58,618 nucleotides of DNA, from positions 1-58,618 of the forward strand of contig JALSUP010000140.1 of the NCBI GenBank assembly GCA_027071315.1. Direction: 5' to 3'. Below, piece by piece: positions 24,214-32,209 of the stretch. Positions within the stretch are counted from its first letter, which is position 1. Each line of letters opens with the position of its first letter. Position numbers and translations under genes: made by a program. The notes under the pieces were generated by a model. The model was not told the DNA's origin. It saw only the letters and a program-made list of their open reading frames with translations, and made no database searches. Source of the DNA: Sulfurovum sp. (GTDB taxonomy: Bacteria; Campylobacterota; Campylobacteria; Campylobacterales; Sulfurovaceae).

Positions 24214-25548
24214 ATGAAAATAGTGATTATTGGTGGTATTGCCGCAGGAATGTCAGCCGCAGCAAAAGCAAGAAGAACAGACAAAGAGGCGGAGATCATC
24301 GTCTATGAAATGGGAAAGATCGTCTCTTTCGGTGCCTGCGGGCTTCCTTACTATGTGGGTGACTTCTTTTCTGACCCAAAATACATGCTTGCCCGTACGG
24401 TTGAGCAGATGCGTGAGTCAGGCATTGATGTTCAGACGGAACACCAGGTACTCTCTGTCTCTCCCGAACTGAAGACCCTTGAAGTCAAGGACTTGAAAGG
24501 CAACAGGGTTTTCATCCAGGATTATGACAAACTGATGATCGCCACGGGAGCAAATGTGATCAATCCTCCTTTTGCCAATAGAGACTTGGACAACATCTTT
24601 ACCCTCACCAAAATGGAAGATGGCGAGAGAATGAGATCATTAGCACTCTCTGAAGAGGTGAAAGATGTCACCGTCATTGGAGCAGGGTTCATTGGTGTGG
24701 AAGTCGTGGAAGCCATGAAAAACCTTGGTAAACATGTGAGGCTTATACAGCGCAGCGGCCGTGTCTTCAACCGTATGTTCGACGAGCGTATTACCGACCT
24801 GATGCAGGAGGAGCTTCTCTCACACGGTGTAGAGCTGGTACTGAACGAAGCGGTGCAGGGCTTTGAAGGTGAAAGCAGTGCCGAGACAGTCCTCACCGAC
24901 AAGAACCGATACGAGACTGACCTTGTCGTCATTGCCACAGGTTTCAAACCCAACACGGCATTTCTTAACGACAGCGGTATTGCCATGCTCGAAAACGGTG
25001 CTATTATCACCAATGAACGCGGGGAGACCAATTTTCCGGATATTTATGCGGCAGGTGACTGTGCCACGGTCAAACACATGTTCACGGGTAAAGATGTCTA
25101 CATCCCTCTGGCCACAGGTGCGAACAAACTCGGCAGGGTCGTCGGTACCAACATGGCAGGCGGATCAGCGACCTATCCCGGCTCATTAGGCTCTTCCTGT
25201 GTCAAAGTGATGGACTATGAAGCTGCACGTACGGGCATCGATGAAGCTGAAGCTGAAAAACTGGGCATCGATTACAGTACGGTCTTTGTCAAAGACAAGA
25301 ACCAGACCCACTACTACCCAAACCAGCAGGACATTTACATAAAACTGGTGTATGAGAAAGAGAGCAAAGTCATTTTAGGCGGGGAGATACTCGGTAAGAA
25401 CGGTGCTGCACTCCGCATCGATGCCATTGCCGTGGCCATCAGCGCAAAAATGACCACGGAAGATCTCGGTATGATGGACTTCTGCTACGCACCGCCTATC
25501 TCAAAGACCTGGGATCCTTTGAATGTGGCTGGGAATATTGCGAAGTAA
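24214..25548 (+). CDS. CoA-disulfide reductase / NADH oxidase-like flavoprotein
   Basis: A 444-residue flavoprotein of the pyridine-nucleotide disulfide oxidoreductase group. FAD-binding GGIAAGMSAAAKAR is at residues 7-20 and the redox cysteine is Cys42 in SFGACGLPYY, the single-Cys pattern of CoA-disulfide reductases and NADH oxidases. The NAD site is VIGAGFIGVEVVE and the second FAD motif is DIYAAGDCA. There is no rhodanese fusion. GAGGAG precedes the start. It may reduce CoA disulfide/persulfide or act on sulfur compounds; polysulfide is plausible in this lineage but unproven. Confidence 0.82.
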   Translation: MKIVIIGGIAAGMSAAAKARRTDKEAEIIVYEMGKIVSFGACGLPYYVGDFFSDPKYMLARTVEQMRESGIDVQTEHQVLSVSPELKTLEVKDLKGNRVFIQDYDKLMIATGANVINPPFANRDLDNIFTLTKMEDGERMRSLALSEEVKDVTVIGAGFIGVEVVEAMKNLGKHVRLIQRSGRVFNRMFDERITDLMQEELLSHGVELVLNEAVQGFEGESSAETVLTDKNRYETDLVVIATGFKPNTAFLNDSGIAMLENGAIITNERGETNFPDIYAAGDCATVKHMFTGKDVYIPLATGANKLGRVVGTNMAGGSATYPGSLGSSCVKVMDYEAARTGIDEAEAEKLGIDYSTVFVKDKNQTHYYPNQQDIYIKLVYEKESKVILGGEILGKNGAALRIDAIAVAISAKMTTEDLGMMDFCYAPPISKTWDPLNVAGNIAK

Positions 25549-25626
25549 TCACGTAAAGGCACATTTTATTGCACCTTTAATTTTGGAAACTAATACATTT
25601 ATTTTTCATATATCTATCCAAATTCT

Positions 25627-25652
25627 GTAGGGTGTTGTCCCCCGACAACACC
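25627..25652 (+). repeat. REP-like hairpin F (variant stem)
   Basis: GTAG, then GGTGTTGTC, loop CCCC, GACAACACC. Same 4+9+4+9 layout as elements A-D but an unrelated stem. It forms an outward-GTAG inverted pair with element G, 43 nt away. Confidence 0.75.
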
Positions 25653-25695
25653 AATAATACGATTGGCACAATAATAATTAATCATCCGAATATTT

Positions 25696-25721
25696 GGTGC
25701 TGTGAGGACACAGCACCCTAC
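25696..25721 (-). repeat. REP-like hairpin G (variant stem)
   Basis: On the minus strand: GTAG, GGTGCTGTG, loop TCCT, CACAGCACC. Partner of element F in the 223-nt gap between the flavoprotein and methyltransferase genes. Confidence 0.75.
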
Positions 25722-25771
25722 AGAAGCATAATTATTCTTGAAATCATATTGTTCTGTCGTTGCAAACACAT

Positions 25772-26968
25772 TTACGATTTTCTAATGAACACCACCTTCA
25801 GATAATTCCCCTCTTTAAAACGCTCACTCACTCTGAAATCTTTTGGCAGAGAAAAGGTCTCCTCTATGCTGTATTTCCCCTTGAGCTCTTTAAAGGCTTT
25901 GTCAATAAATGATTTAAAACGTTTCATATCAAAGTTGGCAGCATTGGTGGAAGCCACGATGATACCGCCTTTGGAAGTGATTTGAATGGCTTCTTTCAAG
26001 AGTTTGGTGTAATCTTTGGTAGCCGAAAAGGTGTGTTTTTTAGAGCGTGCAAAGCTTGGCGGGTCAAGTACGACCATGTCAAAAGTCAGCTTCTTTCGTA
26101 CAGCATATTTAAAATAGTTGAAGACATCCTCTACGATGATCTCCTGGGTAGCAGGGTCTATGTCATTGACCCGGAACTGCTCTTCTGTCTTGGCACGGCT
26201 TCTGTTCGCCAGGTCGACCGAGGTGGTTTTTTTTGCACCGCCCAGTGCGGCAAAGATGGAAAAGGCACCTGTATAAGAGAAAGTATTGAGAACGGTTCTG
26301 CCTTTGGCATATTTGTCTCTGATGGTCTTTCGTACCTCTTTCTGGTCCAAAAAGACACCGACCATGGCACCGTCATCGAGATAGACGGCAAAGTTGGCAC
26401 CATCCTCTTTGACGATGAGCGGTTCAGGTGCTCTCTCTCCTTCAATGAAGTCATCGGTGTCGTCCAGGTACTGCCCCTTGGCATCAAAACGTTTTTTCTG
26501 GTAGAGACCTTTGTAATCCACCTGTGACTTCAGGGCTTTAAGTATCTCCTCTTTAAAAGTATAGATGCCGATGCTGTACCAGGTCAGCAGATAATAGCCC
26601 CCGAAGTAGTCGATGGTCAAACCGCCAATGCCGTCTCCCTCGCCGTTAAAAACACGAAAAGCAGTGGTTTCAGCATCTTCAAAAAAGGATTTTCTGTAAG
26701 CAAAAGCGGCCGCTAATCTCTTTTTAAAAAAAGCGAGGTCTATCGCTTCCTCTCTGTTTTGTGTCAGCACCCATCCGTAGCCTTTATTTTGACGACCATA
26801 ATAGCCTTTGGCTATGAACTTTTTATGCGTATCAAAGAGAGTGACTATGCTCCCTTCTTCTGTGACTTTCTGCCAGTCTATCAAGGCTTCTTTGGAGATA
26901 AGCGGGTATCCATTTCTATAGTTTTTGACAAAGGCCGGTTCAAGGGTAAGGGGTATTGTTTTATGCAT
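25772..26968 (-). CDS. RlmI-like 23S rRNA (cytosine-C5) methyltransferase
   Basis: A 398-residue class I methyltransferase with an N-terminal PUA-like RNA-binding part (residues 1-75; VTLFDTHKKFIAKGYYG), a middle domain, SAM motif NTFSYTGAFSIFAALGGA and catalytic VLDPPSFARSK. The layout matches RlmI/RlmK-like proteins that methylate ribosomal RNA; the exact nucleotide is not deducible. The ATG lies 5 nt after a TATAAT box with no ribosome site, so it is probably leaderless. Confidence 0.82.
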   Translation of the reverse strand: MHKTIPLTLEPAFVKNYRNGYPLISKEALIDWQKVTEEGSIVTLFDTHKKFIAKGYYGRQNKGYGWVLTQNREEAIDLAFFKKRLAAAFAYRKSFFEDAETTAFRVFNGEGDGIGGLTIDYFGGYYLLTWYSIGIYTFKEEILKALKSQVDYKGLYQKKRFDAKGQYLDDTDDFIEGERAPEPLIVKEDGANFAVYLDDGAMVGVFLDQKEVRKTIRDKYAKGRTVLNTFSYTGAFSIFAALGGAKKTTSVDLANRSRAKTEEQFRVNDIDPATQEIIVEDVFNYFKYAVRKKLTFDMVVLDPPSFARSKKHTFSATKDYTKLLKEAIQITSKGGIIVASTNAANFDMKRFKSFIDKAFKELKGKYSIEETFSLPKDFRVSERFKEGNYLKVVFIRKS

Positions 26969-26973
26969 AGGGA

Positions 26974-26979
26974 ATTATA
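26974..26979 (-). promoter_or_regulatory. -10 box of the RlmI-like gene, leaderless arrangement
   Basis: TATAAT on the minus strand, 5 nt from the ATG (26966-26968). It shares a 57-nt intergenic region with the divergent MOSC gene. Confidence 0.6.
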
Positions 26980-27012
26980 GTATAAGTATACCTAGACTAA
27001 AGTCTTTTTGAC

Positions 27013-27018
27013 TACAAT
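27013..27018 (+). promoter_or_regulatory. -10 box of the MOSC gene, leaderless arrangement
   Basis: TACAAT, 7 nt before the ATG at 27026, with only pyrimidines and no ribosome site between. Confidence 0.5.
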
Positions 27019-27025
27019 CATTTTT

Positions 27026-27508
27026 ATGAAAACAATGACACTGCATGCCATCATCATAGGAGAGAAAGCCAAGGCACCGTTGCACTCTGTTGAGTCTGTT
27101 AGAGTTGTGAAGGGCAGGGGACTTGAGGGTGACCGCTATTTTTACGGTGAGGGGACTTTCAACAAGCCGCAGCTTTCACAGGATGTCAGAGAGATCAGTA
27201 TCATTCCTTATGAGACATTGGCACTCTGCAATGAACGCCTGGATACTAATTTGGATTTCCTCGATCTTCGCCGCAATCTTGTCATTAAAAATTTCGATGC
27301 TTCACTTTTGGAGGGAAAGACCTTTATGCTGGGTACTGCCGAGTTTAAGATCGTCCGTACCTGTCCACCCTGCCGTTACCTCTCTAGACTCCTGGGAGAA
27401 GATATGATGCAGGGGTTGAAATATATTGGCGGTCACCGTGCCCGGATTGTCAGAAGTGGGCAGATCTCGGTGGGAGACCAGATAGAGGTCAAAGAGAAGT
27501 CTCTCTAA
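27026..27508 (+). CDS. MOSC domain protein
   Basis: A 160-residue MOSC (molybdenum cofactor sulfurase C-terminal) domain: VRVVKGRGLEGDRYF, SIIPYETL, DLRRNLVIKNFD, and the conserved cysteine in RTCPPCRYLSR. MOSC proteins handle Mo-cofactor-linked sulfur or reduce N-hydroxylated compounds. Start at 27026 is taken over 27008; the second ATG at 27035 is also possible. Its stop overlaps that of the convergent permease gene by 4 nt. Confidence 0.78.
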   Translation: MKTMTLHAIIIGEKAKAPLHSVESVRVVKGRGLEGDRYFYGEGTFNKPQLSQDVREISIIPYETLALCNERLDTNLDFLDLRRNLVIKNFDASLLEGKTFMLGTAEFKIVRTCPPCRYLSRLLGEDMMQGLKYIGGHRARIVRSGQISVGDQIEVKEKSL

Positions 27509-28263
27509 GACGATGTTCCCTCCGGTCTGCTCTTCAGCAGTACATAGAGCAGTGTCGCTGCAACCACACAAAAGATGATTGAGTATCCGGTCGGAAGGTC
27601 AAGCTGGTAAGAGAGTATCAGAGCAGAGATGACTGCCACAGAACCGAATACCCAGGCAAAGTAGAGCGGCTTAAAACGTTTCTGTATGGTCGCGGCATAA
27701 GAGGGTGCGACCAGTAGAGAAAAGACGACCAGTACCCCTGCACTCTGCACGGAAGAGGTGACCGTCAGCGCCAGTGCCGAGAAGAAGATCAACTCTTTCA
27801 CAATGCCGGATGTTCTGGGATAGACCATGAACATCACAAGGGCTATGAAACCATACAACAGGAATGAGTTCAGCAGATCTTCGGGCATGGTAAAGAGGAT
27901 GTCCGCTGCACTGAGCTTGTTAAAAAGTTCCATCCCCTCACTGCTTTGTGCCAGAACAAGCATCATCGAAGCGATCCCCAGAGCATAAAGAAGACCGATA
28001 AAGGCTTCAATATGCGGTACCCTGCGTGCAGAGAGTGCAATGGTGACAGCAGCTAAAAGTGCAAAGCCCAGTGTCCACAAAGTTTTGTGTGCCCCTTCAA
28101 AGAGGGCAACACTGATGGCAAGCCCCAGTGCAGCGAACTGACCGATGGCAAGGTCTGTGAAGATCACCCCTCTGCGAATGATCTCCAGACCAAAGACCGT
28201 ATGAATGAAGACCAGCAGTATCGCAAGGACAAAAGCCGGCCAGAGTAACTCGATCAGTGACAT
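27505..28263 (-). CDS. znuB: Zinc/manganese ABC transporter permease (ZnuB-like)
   Basis: A 252-residue ABC-3 family permease with about eight helices and the signature LEIIRRGVIFTDLAIGQFAALGLA near residue 25-50 (in part RGVIFTDLAIGQFAALG). It imports divalent metal with a periplasmic binding protein. Its start lies inside the end of the binding-protein gene (10-nt overlap). No ATPase gene is in the cluster, so ZnuC must be encoded elsewhere. The choice of zinc over manganese rests on the neighbouring His-rich and ZnuA-like genes. Confidence 0.8.
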   Translation of the reverse strand: MSLIELLWPAFVLAILLVFIHTVFGLEIIRRGVIFTDLAIGQFAALGLAISVALFEGAHKTLWTLGFALLAAVTIALSARRVPHIEAFIGLLYALGIASMMLVLAQSSEGMELFNKLSAADILFTMPEDLLNSFLLYGFIALVMFMVYPRTSGIVKELIFFSALALTVTSSVQSAGVLVVFSLLVAPSYAATIQKRFKPLYFAWVFGSVAVISALILSYQLDLPTGYSIIFCVVAATLLYVLLKSRPEGTSS

Positions 28264-29135
28264 AAACGCCCACTGATTGTCAGGTAGAAACTTTTAAGGG
28301 TATTTGTACCGCTGACGGCACCGGTATCCTGTGGTATTACCACCACCTTTGTTTTGGTTTTCCCTGCAATAAAACGTGATGTTTTCTTTTCATGGTAAGG
28401 ATCCTGAAGGATTTTTTCAACCTTATTGTGCTTGATAATATTGATCACTTCAATGGTGTGTTTTGAACTTGGAGAGATGCCCGGTAGCGGTTCCAGTGTC
28501 GCCAGAGACTTAATACCGTAACGTTTCAAAAGGTAGTTGTAGAGTTCATGATACTGTACTACTTTCATGCCGCGGCATGCATGCATCTGCCCATCAAACT
28601 GTTTGAGAAAACCACGCCACTTCTGTAGAAAAGCGGAGAGGTTTCTCTGGTACATCCCTTTATTGGCAGGGTCCACCCGGGAGAGTTTTCCTGCTATCAG
28701 TTTGGCAATGGGAATGAGGTTGTGCGGATCCATGACAAAATGCGGATTACCGTCAGGGTGGACATCACCGTAGGCACGGGAGACAGTTTTTGGTTTGTCT
28801 ATAAGGTGCACAGCCTTACTGGCATCGGCAAAGCCTTTACTGCCAGGGTTAATAGCTGCATTATGGGCTCTTTTAAGAAGAGGGGGAAGCCAGCCTATCT
28901 CTAAACCTGCACCATTGATGACCAGTAGGTCTGCACGGCTGAGTTTAGGAATGAGTGATGGCTTTGGTACGATAAAGTGCGGGTCCATGCGGGGTGAGGC
29001 CAGGGAAGTGACATGCACTGCAGAGCCTCCGACTTCATGCACTACCTTTGCCAGATAGGGATAAGTGGTCACCACATTGATCTTGGCGAACAGAGAGGCT
29101 GATATGAGTAAGAACAGTATAGATATTTTTTTCAT
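28254..29135 (-). CDS. znuA: Zinc-binding ABC transporter substrate protein (ZnuA-like)
   Basis: A 293-residue periplasmic protein with signal peptide MKKISILFLLISASLFA. Metal-ligand histidines appear in RMDPHFIVPKP, GNPHFVMDPHN and YHELYNYL, with a late acidic/His site in DPYHEKKT. The start at 29135 follows AAGGAG by 6 nt; a longer frame to 29180 is not supported. There is no long His-rich loop of the E. coli ZnuA type; a short HPDGNPH stretch stands in its place. It delivers metal to the adjacent permease. Confidence 0.82.
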   Translation of the reverse strand: MKKISILFLLISASLFAKINVVTTYPYLAKVVHEVGGSAVHVTSLASPRMDPHFIVPKPSLIPKLSRADLLVINGAGLEIGWLPPLLKRAHNAAINPGSKGFADASKAVHLIDKPKTVSRAYGDVHPDGNPHFVMDPHNLIPIAKLIAGKLSRVDPANKGMYQRNLSAFLQKWRGFLKQFDGQMHACRGMKVVQYHELYNYLLKRYGIKSLATLEPLPGISPSSKHTIEVINIIKHNKVEKILQDPYHEKKTSRFIAGKTKTKVVVIPQDTGAVSGTNTLKSFYLTISGRLCH

Positions 29136-29145
29136 TTTTAACTCC

Positions 29146-30525
29146 TTAAAATGCGTGTGCACCGTGTGCACCTGCTTCAAATGTCAGATCGAGAAGAATT
29201 TCCTGTACATCCTTCTGCTCTCCGGCAAAGTATTTGGACTTGTCGTAGCTGTACTGTAGGCGCAGTTTGGTAAATTCAAACGGTCTGTACATCAGCATGG
29301 CGCTGTATTTGTCAAGTCCCTCAGGTTCATCCGAAACATTTTTGAAAAGTGTATCGTAACGGACAGCACCCGACCAGTTCTGATTGTAGTTGTAGACCAA
29401 CTGGGAGTATAGCCCCGCCTGATCGGCCTCGATGCTATTTTCCAATGGTTTCTCTCTGTAAAGCAGTTCATTTTGCCAGGTCAGGCTGCTGTAACTGTCA
29501 AAATCTGTTCTGATCGTCAGGTCGGCTCCGTATATTTTTGTATCTCCAAAGCCGTTCTTACCCTGCATATAAGTCACACCGCCGAGTAGGGTGGTCATGT
29601 CGGAAAGGTCAAATGAACTTTTAAGGTAGGCATTGACCTCGTTGATACCGTCGGTATCTCCAAAACTGTTTTCGTTGCTTCCCTGCATCAACTCTGCACC
29701 GGCCATGAGGTAGAAGTCTGTCGGCGCTACCCACTGCAGCTGCAGTCCTTCGTCATTCAGACCCTCCTGTCCGAAAAATGCTTCAAAGACCAGAGGTATG
29801 GTCGTAAATGCCCAGGCATGCTGGTGTTTCATGCTGATGCGTCCGAATTCACTGTTGAATTTACCGCCTTTAAGCCTGAGTCCGTAAGGCAGTGTACGTG
29901 TGGTCGCGTAAAGCTCACCGATCTCCAGACCGTCTTTGGCAATGTGAAAGGCAGAAAAGAAATCAATATACGGTCCTACCGTAGAAAAGATCTCCAACTC
30001 ACCGTAGTTCAGGTTAAATCCTCTCTTTTCATTGAAAGGGAGTTCTCCCGGAGTGTGAATAAAACCGGGGATCGCATAATTTGCATAGAGATCATTGGAG
30101 ACATCTCTGCCTACGGCTGACATATTTCCTACGAGTGCAATACCCGGTAGAAAGGCACTCTGGTCGAAGCTTGAAGAGCTGTCTTGACTCTCGGTCATCG
30201 TATCATCCTGAGCAGATGAGACTGCAGTTGTATTCGCAGTGTCGTATGCTGCATATTCATTTGCCACAACTTTTTCTGTTTTCTCTCTTTTATTTGCTTT
30301 TTCACTGTGTGCAAGCTTTTTCGGCGCTTCTGAAACAGCTTCATCACTGCTTACATCTGCATGGCTCGCCTGTGGTCTCTTTTGCTCTTCCAATGCATTC
30401 ATTCGTGTCTGCAGTGCCTGTATGGTCTTTTGCTGATCTAGGACCAGCTTTTTCAACTCTTCTATCTCGCTGTCGGCAAAAAGTGTACTTGCCGTGACGA
30501 GAGAGAGCATGAGGATCTTATTCAT
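29146..30525 (-). CDS. Outer-membrane beta-barrel in the zinc cluster
   Basis: A 459-residue outer-membrane protein: signal peptide to about residue 17, a coiled coil (SEIEELKKLVLDQQKTIQAL), a low-complexity Ser/Glu/Lys linker, then a barrel with many alternating strands ending in FEAGAHGAHAF. An N-terminal coiled coil resembles trimeric porins; the C-terminus has two histidines. It lies 10 nt upstream of znuA in the same direction. It is probably the outer-membrane route for zinc, by position only. AGGAG precedes the start. Confidence 0.7.
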   Translation of the reverse strand: MNKILMLSLVTASTLFADSEIEELKKLVLDQQKTIQALQTRMNALEEQKRPQASHADVSSDEAVSEAPKKLAHSEKANKREKTEKVVANEYAAYDTANTTAVSSAQDDTMTESQDSSSSFDQSAFLPGIALVGNMSAVGRDVSNDLYANYAIPGFIHTPGELPFNEKRGFNLNYGELEIFSTVGPYIDFFSAFHIAKDGLEIGELYATTRTLPYGLRLKGGKFNSEFGRISMKHQHAWAFTTIPLVFEAFFGQEGLNDEGLQLQWVAPTDFYLMAGAELMQGSNENSFGDTDGINEVNAYLKSSFDLSDMTTLLGGVTYMQGKNGFGDTKIYGADLTIRTDFDSYSSLTWQNELLYREKPLENSIEADQAGLYSQLVYNYNQNWSGAVRYDTLFKNVSDEPEGLDKYSAMLMYRPFEFTKLRLQYSYDKSKYFAGEQKDVQEILLDLTFEAGAHGAHAF

Positions 30526-30582
30526 GGTTTTACTCCTGTAAAATATAGTGTTAATGGTGTATTGTTAAAGGTTTGTTATATT

Positions 30583-30855
30583 TTAGGAGAAGTACGGAGG
30601 TGCTCTACCGAAGTATGTGGTAGTTACAGATGTATCAGGATGCGGAACAATGGCTTCCAAAGGGGTCTGATAAACAATTTCGATCTTTTCAAGTAGAGAT
30701 TTTGGCGGAATATCACCCGAAATGATAGATGCTTCAAGGATATGAATAGGACAGTCTTCATGTACACCGGCATCATCATGATGGTGGAAAGCAGCCAAAA
30801 AGGTTGCTGCAAGGAACAATGATGCTAAAAGTTTTTTGATGTAAGACGTCCTCAT
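30583..30855 (-). CDS. Small exported His-rich protein, probable metal binder
   Basis: A 90-residue protein with an N-terminal hydrophobic helix (LLASLFLAATFLAAF), then HHHDDAGVHEDCPIH: five His, three Asp/Glu-type ligands and one Cys within 16 residues. The rest is short and ends in Pro/Tyr. It is the first gene of the zinc-uptake cluster. The TATAAT box lies 7 nt before the ATG and there is no ribosome site. It may buffer or sense zinc in the periplasm; exact family unrecognised. Confidence 0.65.
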   Translation of the reverse strand: MRTSYIKKLLASLFLAATFLAAFHHHDDAGVHEDCPIHILEASIISGDIPPKSLLEKIEIVYQTPLEAIVPHPDTSVTTTYFGRAPPYFS

Positions 30856-30862
30856 AAATCGA

Positions 30863-30868
30863 ATTATA
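30863..30868 (-). promoter_or_regulatory. -10 box of the zinc cluster, leaderless arrangement
   Basis: TATAAT on the minus strand, exactly 7 nt from the ATG at 30855. No recognisable Zur box is nearby. Confidence 0.55.
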
Positions 30869-30960
30869 GCGAAGAATACAAAAGAAAACAGAATATTTCA
30901 CTGTCAAGGAGAATAGAGATATACTTGCATTCATATTATTTCACTCAAAAAAGGTTTATT

Positions 30961-31776
30961 ATGACGACGATCGTGATCACGGGATGTTCAACGGGAATAG
31001 GGTTGGAGACAGCAAAGTATTTGAAAGATAAATTTGTCAAAGTCTACCCCACTGCCAGAGACTTAAAAGATGTGGAGATGCTTCAATCACTTGGATTTGA
31101 AGATGCGATGCAGTTGGATGTGCGTAAGGCTGACGAGATCAAAGCAGTGATCGAAGCAGTATTGGAGAAAGAGGGAAAGATAGATGTCTGGTTCAACAAT
31201 GCCGGGTTCGGACAGCCCGGTGCCATTGAGGACATTCGTACAGAGGTACTCAGAGAGCAGTTCGAGACCAATGTTCTCGGACTGCATGAGTGTACCCGGC
31301 AAATTATACCTGTCATGCGGAAGCAGGGGTACGGGAAGATCATACAGCATTCTTCTGTCTTGGGTATCGCTTCTCTTTTTGGAAGAGGGGCTTACAATGC
31401 AAGTAAATATGCCGTAGAGGGTTTGACCGATACTTTGAGACTGGAACTCAAGGGTACGGAGATCTACCCTGTATTGCTCAATACGGGACCCATTAGCAGT
31501 CACTTTAGAGAAACAGCGGTGAACAAACTCAAAGAGAATGTCGACGTAGAACATTCGGTTTTTAGTCAAAAATACTTGCAAAGCCTCAATGGCACAAAAA
31601 AGTCTGTACCATTCAATGAGGAAGCAGTCTCGGTGGCAAAAGTGGTACATACCATTCTTTTGGCAGAAAAACCAAAACCACGCTACTACATCACCAAAGC
31701 GACATACCTTCTAGGCTATTTGAAACGTCTGTTGAGCACTTCTGCATTAGACAGAGTATTGTTAAAGATCGGGTGA
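30961..31776 (+). CDS. Short-chain dehydrogenase/reductase
   Basis: A 271-residue classical SDR. The NAD(P) loop is TGCSTGIGLETAKYL, the NNAG motif is FNNAGFGQPG, and the catalytic Ser-Tyr-Lys triad is in HSSVLG and AYNASKYAVEGL. The start at 30961 follows AAAGG by 6 nt; the frame from 30925 is longer but unsupported. Substrate unknown. Confidence 0.82.
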   Translation: MTTIVITGCSTGIGLETAKYLKDKFVKVYPTARDLKDVEMLQSLGFEDAMQLDVRKADEIKAVIEAVLEKEGKIDVWFNNAGFGQPGAIEDIRTEVLREQFETNVLGLHECTRQIIPVMRKQGYGKIIQHSSVLGIASLFGRGAYNASKYAVEGLTDTLRLELKGTEIYPVLLNTGPISSHFRETAVNKLKENVDVEHSVFSQKYLQSLNGTKKSVPFNEEAVSVAKVVHTILLAEKPKPRYYITKATYLLGYLKRLLSTSALDRVLLKIG

Positions 31777-31804
31777 TCACATAAGCAAAAATATTAAAAC
31801 CCGC

Positions 31805-31830
31805 GTAGGTCGGGGTGTCCCCACCCCGAC
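31805..31830 (+). repeat. REP-like hairpin C
   Basis: GTAG, GTCGGGGTG, loop TCCC, CACCCCGAC. Differs from A and B only in the loop. Confidence 0.8.
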
Positions 31831-31925
31831 AAAAATCACATATTCAAAGATCAATTCCATATCTACCGAAAACATTTACCAATATTCCACCAAATCATTA
31901 AAACAAACATTTATGCTAATTGAAT

Positions 31926-31951
31926 GTCGGGGTAGGGGTACCCCGACCTAC
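31926..31951 (-). repeat. REP-like hairpin D with a compensatory change
   Basis: On the minus strand: GTAG, GTCGGGGTA, loop CCCC, TACCCCGAC. The last stem pair has changed from G-C to A-T on both arms, so pairing is kept. Confidence 0.8.
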
Positions 31952-32033
31952 GGGTTTTTCCAAAATATATGTATATATGATATTTGGTAAAATTCACATA
32001 TGAAAAATTCATGAATAAAATGTACATGTACGC

Positions 32034-32058
32034 GTAGGTCGGAGTGTCCCACCCCGAC
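32034..32058 (+). repeat. REP-like hairpin E, imperfect
   Basis: GTAG, GTCGGAGTG, 3-nt loop, CACCCCGAC. One A-C mismatch and a shortened loop suggest decay. Confidence 0.7.
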
Positions 32059-32209
32059 GTATATTGTACTTTCACAGATCAATTCTACCTACATTCCCTT
32101 GAAGGTAGATCTTCATAAAATCTCTATTTTGTAGTTTTGGATACCATTTCCCACTAAATCCACATACATTGATGTTATACTTGTCTAAATATATTTTAAG
32201 GCTGGGACT

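Larger units (their letters stand above)
31777..32209. other. 433-nt gap holding three REP-like hairpins
   Basis: No gene is visible. The gap holds REP elements C (plus), D (minus) and E (plus) separated by AT-rich DNA, then the promoter region of the UshA-like gene (TTATACTT around 32173). C and D form an inverted pair with GTAG at the outer ends. Confidence 0.7.
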
